From: Isochrysis galbana
Taxonomy: Eukaryota; Haptophyta; Isochrysidales; Isochrysidaceae
Length of the DNA stretch: 64,000 bases
NCBI GenBank assembly: GCA_018136815.1
Contig: CM030936.1
Coordinates: 1,285,694 to 1,349,693, forward strand
Direction: 5' to 3'
This document shows, one piece after another, positions 10,343-21,880 of the stretch. Under the pieces are notes generated by a model that was not told the origin of the DNA, did not search any database, and saw only the letters and a list, made by a program, of their open reading frames with translations. Every line of letters begins with the position of its first letter. The first letter of the stretch is position 1. The translations under genes were made by a program, and so were the position numbers.

Positions 10343-10931
10343 TCACGCAAGGCCTGTGGAGTCAGCAGGGAAGACGAGGCCAACTGCGTGCTGCTGATCG
10401 GCGGTGCGCATCGTGTAGCCCTTCGCCTTCTTGAGCTGGCGGACTTCATCTACACCTGTGCGTGTAAGGCGGAACGGTGATAGGGCAGTCATGTGCGCAA
10501 CAAGTCTTTCCGTTGCCGCTCTCTGCCCGCGCTCCTGTACCCGCGTGTGCTCTCGCTCTGACTCCTCTACCTTGCTCATCCCCCTCCCTCTCGGCCCCCT
10601 CCTGCTCACCTGGCGGCTTGATGTTGAGGGCTCCGGCCCAGCCTCCCTTGGAGGAGATGGGCGCAAAGAGCTCGGCTACCTTGTCCTCGAAGATGCCCCC
10701 CGTCGCAAGGAAGACTGCTGCGATGACCGAGGAGACGTACGGCCACGCGAGCTTCTTCTGCTCAACGTTCTGCATGGGTGACGAGGTTGTACGAGGGAGG
10801 GGAGAGGATTTGGCATCGTCCTGCTGCATGAGGAGACCTGCCGCGCGCACTGTCGCGCACGCCGGCCGTACGGACACGAGCAGCGCAGAGGAGGAGGAGG
10901 CGAGGAGGAGGAGGAGGAGGCGGGACAGCAT
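10343..10931 (-). CDS. Small two-exon, single-pass membrane protein with signal-type N-terminus
   Basis: Exon 1 is 10931-10610 and exon 2 is 10455-10343. The 154-bp intron (GTGAGC...CACAG) preserves the frame, giving ...NIKPP-G-VDEVRQLKK and 144 residues. Residues 1-25 are a Leu/Ser/Ala-rich signal-like stretch and residues about 62-80 (LAWPYVSSVIAAVFLATGG) a likely membrane helix. The short soluble tail ends FPADSTGLA. I do not recognise the family. A bipartite plastid-targeting leader would fit an alga with complex plastids, but that is inference. Upstream coding-strand sequence is pyrimidine-rich. Confidence 0.6.
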
Positions 10932-12265
<1,334 letters not shown>

Positions 12266-12378
12266 AGCCACTGCTGGGCGGTTGGCCAGCTGCGCTCTAT
12301 CATCTGCTCCACTCTCTCGTGGCCCCTTCCTGCGATACACCGCCGCGTACACCAGGAAGACGACAGGTGGACGAGACG

Positions 12379-15306
12379 ATGAACATCACGCGCGACGACA
12401 AGCAGGTCAACCTCGAGCTGCAGGGGCCTCTCAACGCGCTCGAGGCCGACCGGTATGTTGAGGGCTTACGATTCTTCGCTTTTGAGGAGATGGGCGGTCC
12501 TCAGTGGGTGAGCCAGCACGAATGGCTGCAGCAGCTCAACATGCAGGCGCACATCAATGCCTCGCAGGCTCGCGACGAGTTTGTCGTCGAGGCGCTCGTG
12601 CTGCATGAGAAGCTTCCGCTGCTAGTGCGCGAACTCATCGCCTGCGAGCTGTGGAAGCAAAACGTCTATCCACTGCTCAAGGAGTACATTTCAAAGCGCG
12701 CATCCGTCAAGGGCTACCTGCTGCTCTTTAATGAGGCAGTCATCGCCAACCTGCTCGAGGCTGTGTTGTACCATCCACACGCTTGCGAGGCGGCAGCCGA
12801 TGTCCTGCCCGAGCTGGTAGACTATTGCCACCGCAAGCTGGTGTGGCTGCTCTCATTCCGGTACACGCCTCCGCCGCCGCGGCCCACGGACAAGGAACAG
12901 CTCAAGAGGCAATTGCTCAAGGAAATGGAGGAGGAGGATCACCTGGAGACACAACGCAAGACGATCGACTTGTCGACCGCTCTCTATGCGCTTTCCATCC
13001 TCCGCTTCCTCTCGGAGCAGGTGGGGCGGTTGCCTTTGGCAGTCACATCCAAGCTACTCGACAGCTACGATGTGCTCATGCTCCTCTGCCCGCTCCTCGA
13101 GTCCAAGCCGTGGGAGCATCGCGCCGAAGATGGGACACTTCGCCGGTTTGTGCAGGGTCAGTGGGTCGTCTGCTCTGACGCCGATCGCCGAGCGATGGCC
13201 AAGTCGGAGGCGCAGGTCTGGCTCACGGTGTACGCGCTAATGGCTGAGCCGGAAGTGAGACGCAAGTATGAGCTCAACACATTTCGCAAGAATACGCTGC
13301 TGCGCGTCCGCGGCTTTCTCAACGAGACCACCGTCGACCAGCTTCCGCTGCTCGCCGACCTTCAGCGCGCACTCGACGAGCTCTCCATGATGGAAGTGCC
13401 CGCCGCAGCGAACTCAAAGCCGGCCTACTTGCTGGAGGCGCTACCCGAGCTGCGTGAGGAGCTGAGTCGTGGTGTGAACTGGGCTTCAGTGGCTGACCAG
13501 ATGCGTGCGGGCACGCTCAATGAGTCAGAAGAGGAGCGGCGCGCAACAGCGCGGCGGCTGGCTGCATTGTATGATGCCGATGGCATCGATGCCATGGTGG
13601 AGGGTGGAGGACGCGACGAGCCGCCGCCGATGCACTATTTTGTCGAGGTGGCCATCATCGACGCTGAGGGCACTGAGGTAGCCCGCCTCACCTGCGAGTC
13701 GGAGGACACGCAGCTAGGCGAGGCGCAGCAAGCCTTCCGCCTCTCCAATGATCATAAACGCGTATTCCTACCGGCAGACCGCTGCTTCTCGATCGCGGCC
13801 TCACTGAACTCAGGCCAAGGCAAGCCGTGGGAGGTGAAGGGGCCTCTTGAGCTAGCCGATGACAAGAAGAAGCAATGGGTGCAGATTGGCTTCGACCCGT
13901 TCGCCTTGCGGCTCCAGCTGCACTTCCTGCGCGACGCCTCCGCCTCCGCACCACCAGGTTTCCACTTGATCCACTGCCGGGCGACGCCTCCGCTGTTACA
14001 GCGGCTAACGCTCTCTTTCATGCCCGAGGGGGAGGGTGCCCAGCCGCTCGCCATCCGTGCGAGTGGGAGAGGGATTGCAGCACAGACGCCCTTCATCGTG
14101 GACACAGTCGATACGGCTGTTCGCGTGCCGCGGGCATGCGCCGCAAAAGCGGCGCTCGAATGCGGTGGCATGGTCTACGAGACGGAGGAGGTGCCGCTCG
14201 AGCTTGGGGTCGCAAGCCAAATGGTGTGGCGTCAGCTAGGGAAGTTCTCCGCAGAGTTGAGGGTGCAGATTAAGCTGGCGCCTGCATCGGGCGGGTACGC
14301 ACTCACAGCCGTGCGCGTTACTGCCCCACCGGGCATGCGAGAGGTTAAGCCGGCGGACGCAGTCCCGCCGCCAGCGCTTGTATCCGAGATAGCGAGTGCA
14401 GCGCCATCTGCTTCCGTCGTTGCTGCTGAGGGCCAGCCTGCCAGTCCGGCTGCGAGCACGACGCCGCCTCGTGAACCCGTAGAAGGCCATGCTGCCGGTT
14501 GGTGCAACGTAGCTACGTCGGTCTCGCCCGAACGCGCCCCGGCCGCGCGGCTGGCAGCCGACGAGCGGCCCGATGAAGCGGTCTCCTCAGCGCCAGTGCC
14601 AGCTCCGCATACAAGCGGAGCTGCTGAACGGGAGGCCGCGAGTCGGGCGGCTGTGGCGGCGGCCAAGGCAAGCGAAGTGGCGAAAAATGCGGCCAAGGAG
14701 GCAGCAGCCGCGTCGGCCCGCGCAGTGGCCGCAGAGGCGGCGTGCGACGCGGAACCGGAGGATGGTGGCGTAGTCGACATCACCGATGAGCTTGAGAAGG
14801 CAGCCGAGGCCAAGGAGGCGGCCCGCAAGGCTGCGGCGCGAGCTTCGGAGGCGGCGGCGGCCGCCAAGGCTGCTGTTGCGGCAGCAGCGCGGGCGGCGGA
14901 TGTAGCCGATGCAGCTGAGGTCGAGGCCGGCACTATCCCTCAGTCTATGGGCATCTCCGCTCAAATTACAGACGCAGCAGAGTTCATGCCGACCGAGTCG
15001 CTTCAGCTTGAACCGACAGAGCCTGCTACGCCGGCGCCGCCGGCGCTGATTGGCAGCCTATGTCCAAAGCACGGCGTCACGATGAAGGGGCAGACTGGAG
15101 CGCGCACGCTTGTGGTGCTTGTTGACCTCCCGGGGATCCAAGGGATGCGTGAGCTCGATGTGGAGTTGTCAACAAATCGTTTGAAAGTTTCTGGGGGGGA
15201 TTACGTGCTAGATCTTGAGCTCCCGACGACCATAGACGTGGATCGTGCGAGCGCCAAATTCTCGACCAAGGCGAGCCAGCTCAAGGTCACCCTGGCTGAA
15301 GCATGA
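12379..15306 (+). CDS. ZMYND10-like dynein-arm assembly factor with C-terminal PIH/CS-like domain in place of the MYND finger
   Basis: Uninterrupted frame of 975 residues from the ATG at 12379. Residues 1 to about 400 align by eye with the helical body of ZMYND10/BLU: GLRFFAFEEMGGPQWVSQHE, LNMQAHINAS, ELIACELWKQNVYPL, LVDYCHRKL, EAQVWLTVYALM and LRVRGFLNETTVDQLP. ZMYND10 acts in the cytoplasm in pre-assembly of axonemal dynein arms. The family's C-terminal C-x2-C MYND zinc finger is absent. Instead there is a beta-rich segment of unknown kind (about 418-650), an Ala-rich helical linker (about 755-850), and residues about 906-975 (LVVLVDLPGIQG ... KVTLAEA), which resemble the C-terminal CS-like domain of PIH proteins such as Kintoun/DNAAF2. 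The start is preceded by a CT tract. Seen: the architecture. Inferred: one polypeptide combining two dynein-assembly modules. Confidence 0.85.
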   Translation: MNITRDDKQVNLELQGPLNALEADRYVEGLRFFAFEEMGGPQWVSQHEWLQQLNMQAHINASQARDEFVVEALVLHEKLPLLVRELIACELWKQNVYPLLKEYISKRASVKGYLLLFNEAVIANLLEAVLYHPHACEAAADVLPELVDYCHRKLVWLLSFRYTPPPPRPTDKEQLKRQLLKEMEEEDHLETQRKTIDLSTALYALSILRFLSEQVGRLPLAVTSKLLDSYDVLMLLCPLLESKPWEHRAEDGTLRRFVQGQWVVCSDADRRAMAKSEAQVWLTVYALMAEPEVRRKYELNTFRKNTLLRVRGFLNETTVDQLPLLADLQRALDELSMMEVPAAANSKPAYLLEALPELREELSRGVNWASVADQMRAGTLNESEEERRATARRLAALYDADGIDAMVEGGGRDEPPPMHYFVEVAIIDAEGTEVARLTCESEDTQLGEAQQAFRLSNDHKRVFLPADRCFSIAASLNSGQGKPWEVKGPLELADDKKKQWVQIGFDPFALRLQLHFLRDASASAPPGFHLIHCRATPPLLQRLTLSFMPEGEGAQPLAIRASGRGIAAQTPFIVDTVDTAVRVPRACAAKAALECGGMVYETEEVPLELGVASQMVWRQLGKFSAELRVQIKLAPASGGYALTAVRVTAPPGMREVKPADAVPPPALVSEIASAAPSASVVAAEGQPASPAASTTPPREPVEGHAAGWCNVATSVSPERAPAARLAADERPDEAVSSAPVPAPHTSGAAEREAASRAAVAAAKASEVAKNAAKEAAAASARAVAAEAACDAEPEDGGVVDITDELEKAAEAKEAARKAAARASEAAAAAKAAVAAAARAADVADAAEVEAGTIPQSMGISAQITDAAEFMPTESLQLEPTEPATPAPPALIGSLCPKHGVTMKGQTGARTLVVLVDLPGIQGMRELDVELSTNRLKVSGGDYVLDLELPTTIDVDRASAKFSTKASQLKVTLAEA

Positions 15307-16008
15307 CGTCCAAATGAAGATGGTGGTCATTGGCGGGCGGCCGCATTCATCATATGCAGCGTGGTGGGCCGGCCGCGAGAAGGCTGACGTCGACACGGCA
15401 GCGGTGATGGTACGCACTTGCAGCACATCACATCCTACCCGCAACTAGGCGCGGCAGGCTCTTATTTGCCAAACCAGCGTCCGTCTTTTGCTTTTTTGCC
15501 GAGTTGTGCGATCGAGATCGTCAGTCTCTAAAGCGGTACAGGCGCAGAGACGAAAGGAAGGGGCGCAAAGGAACCCTTCCAATGGCGATGCAGATTGCCA
15601 ACCCCGTGCGGCACGCGCCCCGCTGCAGCGGTGTGGGCTTGCGCACGTGGAGGCGCTGCCTATCTTATTTATTAAGCCTTTTTATCTATAATCCACAATT
15701 CCGCCGGCCGCTCGTTGGCGCACGAGGAAGAGAAGAGAACCAGACCATCGAAGGCATGAACAGCCGCAGCCCGCCACCAGAGCAACCCCGGAAGTAGAGC
15801 ACGGCAGTGGGACGAGCCGCAAGGCAGGAGGAGGAGAGTGAGAAGGTGAGCGGGCGAGGCTACGAGCCATCTATCCAGGGCCGCGCGCGGTCCACAATGC
15901 CACGGCTACAGCGCATGGCCCTTGTCCCTACTTGGCTCCACGGCGACAAGCACATTATGCGCGACTGCTGCGCGCTTTGCCAAAGCGCTTGCTTTGCCGG
16001 CCCACCGC
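15307..16008. other. Intergenic stretch without a recognisable gene
   Basis: 3' flank of the ZMYND10-like gene. Short frames on both strands (for example 15488-15691, 15504-15797) lack motifs and none is supported. The last 16 bases (15993-16008) are the left target duplication of the truncated LINE insertion that follows. Confidence 0.5.
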
Positions 16009-16130
16009 GAAAAGGACCGAGGGGGGGGGCGAAGGGGGAGTGAGGGTGGGGCAAGGGCGATGTCAGGGGCAGTCCCCACCGCGAGGGACGAGGGTTAGCA
16101 AAGTAGTAGGCACCTTCAAGAATATTTTTT
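16009..16130 (+). mobile_element. 5'-truncated T-tailed LINE insertion
   Basis: A fragment of about 120 bp matching the 3' end of the LINE at 5444-5570 (reverse complement). It shares GGGCGATGTCAGGGGCAG, GCAAAGTAGTAGGCA and CTTCAAGAATAT and ends in T's. Flanks are near-identical direct repeats: TTTGCCGGCCCACCGC at 15993-16008 and TTTGCCGGCGCCCACCGC at about 16130-16147. Severe 5' truncation with a target duplication of about 16 bp is the signature of target-primed reverse transcription. Confidence 0.75.
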
Positions 16131-16620
16131 TTGCCGGCGCCCACCGCAGGCTAGCAGCGCTGCATCACGCCACCGCACTGCTACGCCCTTACCGCCTTCT
16201 CTTATAGTCTACTAACTAGACGGTGACTCTTTCCCTGTGCCAGCGCACGAACATACCTCATTCATCATCCATAGACCGTAGGGAGCCGCCCGAGGGGCCA
16301 TGGACTTTAGAACAACGCGCCTCGCTCACGCGCGCACGCCGCGCGGCTCCGCTCTGCGCTCAGCACGAGCCCGAGGCAATTCATGGCACGCACACGCACT
16401 GAGCTCGAACGCAGCAACGCTGTGTTCCTGCAATGCCGCACGGCGAATGTACGTCAGAGGAGCAGTACTCCTCTCCCGTGTCTTCCCTACCGATCCACCT
16501 CTCCGCCAACCTAGCCCAAAGCTAGAGCAAAAAGCTCAAAGCTGCATCATCCACGGTACTCAATACAACACCTGAGGCGCCGCATGTGCGGTGGCCGAGG
16601 CCTCGACACAAGCGACGCTA

Positions 16621-17807
16621 CTACGAGTGCGTGCCCACCCGTTTTCGGAACAGACAGCGATAAATCGGCCGCCCAAGCTCGAAGCAAGCTCGCTCGCGCT
16701 CGGTCGTGAGTCCGAGAAGCTCCGGCGGCTTGACGGCATCCCAGTTCTCCACGTCGTCCACCTGTGGCCAGGAGTGGAGACATGATATGCTCAAGGCAGG
16801 AACGGGGAACGCCATGCTGCGTATGCCATGAGGAGCCAGTATCTTGAGCGATGAAGTCGGAGCAATGAGCGTCCATGGGGTGGCAATCTCGGCATGGCAT
16901 GCCCACCTCGTCAATGAGCACTGCGCCCGCATGTTCACGAACCATCTCACGCATCTCGACGGCGAGCTCATGGACGTCCGTCTGAAGCAGCAGCCAGCCA
17001 CCTGGCTCTAACCGCTTGCTGAGCGTCTGGACGAGCGGTGGCTGGAGCGTTCGTCTCTTGTGATGCTTGGCCTGGGCTCAGCCGAGCAGGGGGATTGTGA
17101 GATTGCGCACAAGCGGCGTGCAAGCGCGTGGCCAGTCGTTCGGCGCGCCCCCAGGGCGAGGGAAGGCGGTTCGCGCGGCGCCAGGTTCCCAAAAAAAGCT
17201 CTGTAAAGATGGTTCCTCCCCGCCGTTTCCGGCTCGGCGGTGGTAGTAGCAAACTCATCTAGTTGTCATCAACGCGCTCTCACTCCCCACATGGGCTTGC
17301 TTTGCACACCTTGAACCATGGGTCCGGGAACTGTAGGCTGACGGAGTTGAGGCGTGTGCCGGAAGGGCCTGCCTTCTCAATCATCGGCTCCAGGTTCACG
17401 TTCGCATTGCACGCAAAGAAGCGGAGGTTGTCCAGGCCGAGTGCTTTCGCGTCCTCCTGCGCCGCCTCTGCGAGCACCCTCCGAATCTCGATCCCTACAA
17501 CGTTCCAATCGGGCCTGCGCTGTGCGAGGTCGAGGCACCAGAGGCCTCTTGCTGATCCAATATCCACGTGTGTGTGCTGAGACGGAGAAGAGAAGGCCTC
17601 CTCGGCCCATCCGAGAGGCAGCGCGAGCTCGGTCTGGTGAGAGGAGCGGAGAGGGTTCACATGCTGCCGAACCTTGTGCTGCTTGACAGAGCGACCGCCC
17701 TGGTGGCCGGGCCGCTCAGTCTGCACGCACATGCGCAGATCTGGCCGAAGCCACGCGCCGCGGCAGAGCAGGGGCAGTAGGACGCCCAGGCGCGCCGACG
17801 ATACCAT
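16621..17807 (-). CDS. trmB: tRNA (guanine-N7)-methyltransferase, TrmB family, probably organellar
   Basis: Three exons, 17807-17310, 17071-16907 and 16761-16621, all with phase-0 GT-AG boundaries, giving 267 residues. The enzyme methylates N7 of G46 in the tRNA variable loop using S-adenosylmethionine. Visible family marks are HVNPLR near residue 50, SAM-binding DIGSARG near 81, GIEIR, the signature FPDPWFK at 160-166 ending exon 1, then KHHKRRTLQPPLVQ, GGWLLLQTDV and the C-terminal TERERACFELGRPIYRCLFRK. It is bacterial-type, with about 50 extra N-terminal residues (signal-like MVSSARLGVLLPLLCRG), so plastid or mitochondrial import is likely. The first intron (238 bp) and second (145 bp) contain no competing frame. 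Confidence 0.9.
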
Positions 17808-18293
17808 CCCCGTCGACGTGGCCTGCCTGCCTCCCCCCGTCCCCCACCTTCTCCCCTTTCCTCTCTTGTCTTCTCTCTTGTCTCCTCTCTCCCCTCTCCC
17901 GCTCTCCTCTCTCCTCTCTTTTCTCTCTTCTCTCCCGCTCTCCCCTCTCTCCTCTCCCCTCTCCCGCTCTCCCCTCTCTCCCCTCTCTCCTCTCTCTACA
18001 TTCTAAAAAATATCGGGAACTCGGCTGGCCTATCAGTTACATTAATTTTGGTGCTCCTATTTAAGATGCCAGGCCCCATCACGATGCCTGCTGCCGGGTC
18101 ACACATTGAGGAGGAACGTCGTTCTCCGGAGCCGTGCCTTTTGATAAGAAATATTCTGAGGAGAAAAGGTGAAGAGTTCTCGGTCCGGACGCCGGTTGCG
18201 GGCGAGAGAGAGGAGAAGAGAGAAAGAGATAGAGGGAGAGAGAGAGGGAGGGAGAGAGGGAGGGAGGGAGAGAGAGAGGGAGAGGGAGAGGGA

Positions 18294-18371
<78 letters not shown>

Positions 18372-18380
18372 GGCGTGGTT

Positions 18381-18416
<36 letters not shown>

Positions 18417-18775
18417 ACAATATCTTCCGCCTGCGAGGCGGAGGGGGGGGCACGAGAGAGACAGAGAATGACAGGAGAGAACTCTTCTGTAGAATCAACG
18501 TTCTCGCGGGCATCTCGCTCTTCTCTCGCGACGCAGCGCGATGGCCTCGACGGCGTCGGCCACACGCTGCCCGGCGCGTTTTCTTCTGTTTCGGCCCCAG
18601 TCTTATCTGGATTTTCGGGCGCTCCGTCTCGTCCCCCCACAGCTCTAGCTCCTCTCTCGCAATACTACTCTCTACGCCTCTTTCACCTCTTCAGCTCTGT
18701 CTTCTCTCACTCCTCTCCCTGGAGCTCTCCTCGCCTCTCTCTCTCTCTCTCCCTCTCCCTCTCTCTCTCTCCACC
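17808..18775 (+). repeat. Simple-sequence region: CT/GA arrays and facing poly-G and poly-C runs
   Basis: Contains CT-rich repeats (17850-17996), GA-rich repeats (18197-18340), a G run (about 18341-18369) and, after a 14-base spacer, a C run (about 18383-18416) that could fold back on it. A final CT tract (about 18735-18771) stops 4 bp before the ATG at 18776. The frames at 18048-18863 plus and 17996-18640 minus are translations of these repeats. TrmB and the SET gene diverge from this region. Confidence 0.8.
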
Positions 18776-20269
18776 ATGCTGTGCGCCGCCCTGGCGGGGC
18801 TCTCCTTCTCCTCTCCTCTGCTGTGCCCTACGGCGCACAGCGTGCGTTGTGCTGCCCAGCTGAACTGGCTGGGCGGCGCCACCTCCCTCAGCCCCGAGGC
18901 CGCGCTCGCCCGCAAGCGGGAGGAGAGCCTGATCGAGTGGCTGCAAGCGAATGGCGTCTACCTGAGCCCTCAGTCGACGTGGGGCCGTGCGGGCCACCCT
19001 CTGCGCGTCGAGAGCGATACGGTGGACGACTTTGAGCCGTCGGGGCGGGGACTGATTGCACGCCGACCCATTATTCAGAACGAGCCGCTACTCGAGATAC
19101 CTACCAAGCTCGTGATGACCAAGGAGAAGGCGAAGCACATTCTGGGGGAGAGAGTCGTGCCAGAAGAGATGGGGGAGTACATTGCACTGGCGCTGCTGCT
19201 GCTGCACGAGCGAAGTAGGGGGGGCGACTCCTTCTTCGCCCCGTACATCGGCGTCCTGCCCGACGTCGAAGAGGTTGGGCCTAGCTACGCGTGGCAAGAG
19301 GACGAGCTTGCGCTGCTACAAGGGTCGGGAGCGCTCATCGCCACGCGCTCGTTCCAGGAAAAGCTGCGCAAGGAGTACGCGGCGGTGCAAGAGAGTACGC
19401 TCTCCCGTCACCCCGATCTGTTCCCGCCAGATTCCACCACTTTTGAGGATTTCCGGTGGGCCATGGCCATGCTCTTTTCGCGTGGCGTCGACCTACGCGA
19501 CGAGGATGCTGGCACTGGCCAGCTCGGCCTTGTGCCATACGCTGACCTGCTCAACCACTCGCCCTACTCGTCCTCAAACTTCAACCTGAACTCGATACCC
19601 TTCTCCAAGGATAAGGAGGTCGTGCTGTACGCCGACCGGCCGTACGCCGTCAATGATCAGGTTGGTGGCGCGCATGCACGCCCGCTGCTTCTAGCCTTCT
19701 GCTTGACCCTTGTTAGTCGCCGTCCTTGTGCGCAGGTGCTCATCACATACGGCCAGAAGAGCAATGCTGAGCTGCTCCTGCTCTATGGTTTTGTCATTGA
19801 CCGTAACCGCTTTGATGAGGTCGAGCTGCGAGTCTCACTAGCCGAGGACGACCCGCGCTACGACGAGAAGGTAGAGTTTCTCCGCTCCGTTGGCCTCACA
19901 CCCACGCAAGCCTTCCCTCTGCTGATCGACCGCTACTCGAATGAGCTCGTCCAGTTCCTCCGCCTTTGCTGCGCCACGCTGGCGGACGGCCCCCTCGGTT
20001 CGCTGCGCTTCAACGACCCGATCTCCGTGTCCAACGAGGTTGCCGTCTTCGAGGCATTGCGCGAAGGCTGCAATCTCGCGCTCGAGCAGTATCCTGAAAC
20101 GGAAGAGGAGGATGCCAAGCTCATGGAGAACTCGCAGATGTTCGCCGTGTTGTCGCGCAGGCAGCGCATGGCGGTGAAGCTGCGACGCAACGAAAAGCGC
20201 ATACTAAAACGGACGATCCGCGTGTGCGATTCGGAAATTGCCGAGCTTGAGGCAGCAACACGGCGTTAA
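18776..20269 (+). CDS. SET-domain protein methyltransferase, Rubisco LSMT-like
   Basis: Two exons, 18776-19660 and 19736-20269, giving 472 residues. The 75-bp intron (GTTGGT...CGCAG) has no stop and is a multiple of three, so the unspliced frame also reads through as 497 residues. Splicing is supported because joining NDQ to VLITYGQKSNAELLLLYGF restores the SET C-terminal motif. DLLNHS near residue 255 and the preceding GRGLIARRPI belong to the split SET domain of the LSMT/SETD3 class. A Rubisco-substrate-binding helical domain follows. These enzymes methylate lysines of Rubisco large subunit or of plastid aldolase. The N-terminal hydrophobic leader fits plastid targeting. The true substrate cannot be told from sequence. 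Confidence 0.85.
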   Translation: MLCAALAGLSFSSPLLCPTAHSVRCAAQLNWLGGATSLSPEAALARKREESLIEWLQANGVYLSPQSTWGRAGHPLRVESDTVDDFEPSGRGLIARRPIIQNEPLLEIPTKLVMTKEKAKHILGERVVPEEMGEYIALALLLLHERSRGGDSFFAPYIGVLPDVEEVGPSYAWQEDELALLQGSGALIATRSFQEKLRKEYAAVQESTLSRHPDLFPPDSTTFEDFRWAMAMLFSRGVDLRDEDAGTGQLGLVPYADLLNHSPYSSSNFNLNSIPFSKDKEVVLYADRPYAVNDQVGGAHARPLLLAFCLTLVSRRPCAQVLITYGQKSNAELLLLYGFVIDRNRFDEVELRVSLAEDDPRYDEKVEFLRSVGLTPTQAFPLLIDRYSNELVQFLRLCCATLADGPLGSLRFNDPISVSNEVAVFEALREGCNLALEQYPETEEEDAKLMENSQMFAVLSRRQRMAVKLRRNEKRILKRTIRVCDSEIAELEAATRR

Positions 20270-20842
20270 TTTGCCACGGGTGATGACAGGATGTGGTGGC
20301 AGGATGAGCGTAGTGGTGTATGGACGCAGGTCGCGTCCTGGGGTTTCTACTTTTATTTCCGCCGGCAGGGTGCCCGTGCACATATGCACAGGGCACTGCA
20401 CTCATGGGACAAAGCGATTGTTCTTTTGGACAAGTGACCTCGAGCCGCCGTGACATGTGGTGTTGGGCACTTGTCATCTGGCTATGTAGCTCTTTGTAAG
20501 TCTTTGTATACCAGCGATTGACGGTCAGACATCAGACATCAGGAGTAGATATGGTGGCAGGGGAGTTGCCCGCTATCCGTTGTCGTTGCCTTGCTGTTGC
20601 ATAAAAATCTTAATATTGCCTCGCACGTGGCCTTAGGTCAACTACTTTGGCAAACGTCTTGGAGAAGAGGAAGAGGCCGGGCCCGACCCTCGCGTTACAC
20701 GTGCGCGAGGGCGTGGTACTACGGCGGTATAGGGCCCTGGCCCTGAGGCTTTCCCTATGGGAGGTGTGTGGTGTGTGGCTGGAGTGGAGGAGGAAAGTGG
20801 TGTGGTGCCTGTGTTGCAGCATGGTTGTCAATCAGCATGGCC
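20270..20842. other. Intergenic stretch without a recognisable gene
   Basis: 3' flank of the SET gene. Positions 20735-20770 hold CTGAGGCTTTCCCTATGGG. Close relatives occur at 5690-5720 and, inverted, at 21140-21165, so the right end is probably LINE-derived. No gene is supported. Confidence 0.4.
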
Positions 20843-21880
20843 TCAACTATCGTTGAAACGAAAACAAACGATAGGGTCATGGAGCGCGCCACGCTCCCCT
20901 CTCCCCTCCTCTCTCTCCGCCCACACCCCACCGCGCTGGCCGACCAAGTGATGGCCGACACGCCCCGCAGCCGCAGCGACCTCCAGTCAGGGCCATGCCT
21001 GACCAGGTACCCGCGAGCCACGGCACGAGCCGAGACCCCAGAGCCCCACAGACAGCACACCAGCACAACACCACACAACACACCAGCACAACACAACCAG
21101 CACAACCGAGCCCACGCACACCCAGAGCCTCGAAGCACAGTCTGCCATAAGGAAAGCCTCCGGGCTGGGCCCCTACAACGCCGCGGCACTGACCACGTGC
21201 ACAAGCACGAGGCACAGACCCGACCGGTCAGTCAGACCAACATCACACCCTCCCTGGAGACATGCAGCCCCAGCTGCAAGTCACAGCAACCGGGCTCCTA
21301 TGCGCATGCGCATGAACCAAGAGGAGCACATGGAGCACCACACGCTCGCCCCATCCCGGCCACGCGTGACACGCGCGGTCGGGGCGGAACACGTGAGACG
21401 CACAGGCGGCCAAGCGAAACACTCTCACCCCCTCAGTCAACAGTCCACTCAAAAACAACAACACAACAGAGGCAAGAGGCCTCGCCACAGCGCAAGGTGG
21501 AAGGGGCCTTTGGGTGCCCCACACCTAGACGACCCCCGAGCGCGATGCACCGCCAAACAGCTAGGAGGCTAACCCGACACCTCCCGCCCTGCAAACCCAC
21601 AAAGACAACCCCCCCAGCCCCAAGAGCAAGAGGGGATGAGCAAGAAGAAGGATACGACTACCAGACGGATTTCTCACAAATCATTATGACCTTCACCTCC
21701 ACGGACCGAGGCATCAACATCAAGGATGAGGAGGCTTTCAGCGCAATTGTGGCGCATCTCAACAAACTCGAGGGCGTAGACCTTGAGCTGGAATTCCTCG
21801 CCAAGAGCTCGGCGGGCAAGAGGGTGCAACTCGAGGTTCCTTTTTTTTGTCACGCCCCTCCCGGCTTTTTAGGTATATAA
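20843..21880 (+). mobile_element. LINE 5' end and ORF1-like fragment
   Basis: The leader CGATAGGGTCATGGAGCGCG at 20869-20890 is shared with 7887-7830 (minus) and 37826-37845. The open frame reads MERATLPSP..., then MADTPRSRSDLQ..., a Gln/His/Thr/Arg-rich segment typical of a LINE ORF1-type RNA-binding protein. Near its end is a more ordered stretch (FSQIIMTFTSTDRGINIKDE). The frame is lost at about 21838 at a T-run. It is a truncated copy, with the matching endonuclease piece 500 bp away on the other strand. Confidence 0.6.

Noticed and set aside
10800-10870. Intron in exon 1 of the small membrane-protein gene (GTCTCC...ATGCAG)
   Set aside because: Splicing there puts the downstream sequence out of frame with an immediate stop, while the unspliced frame stays open.
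14232-14933. 233-residue Ala/Ser-rich minus-strand frame
   Set aside because: Antisense shadow of the Ala-rich linker of the ZMYND10-like gene.
18048-18863. 271-residue frame with Arg/Glu and Gly/Pro tracts
   Set aside because: It is the translation of GA, poly-G and poly-C repeats, and all frames on both strands are equally open there.
20768-21880. 370-residue frame as a host gene
   Set aside because: It carries the LINE leader at its start, has low-complexity ORF1-like composition and breaks off at a T-run.
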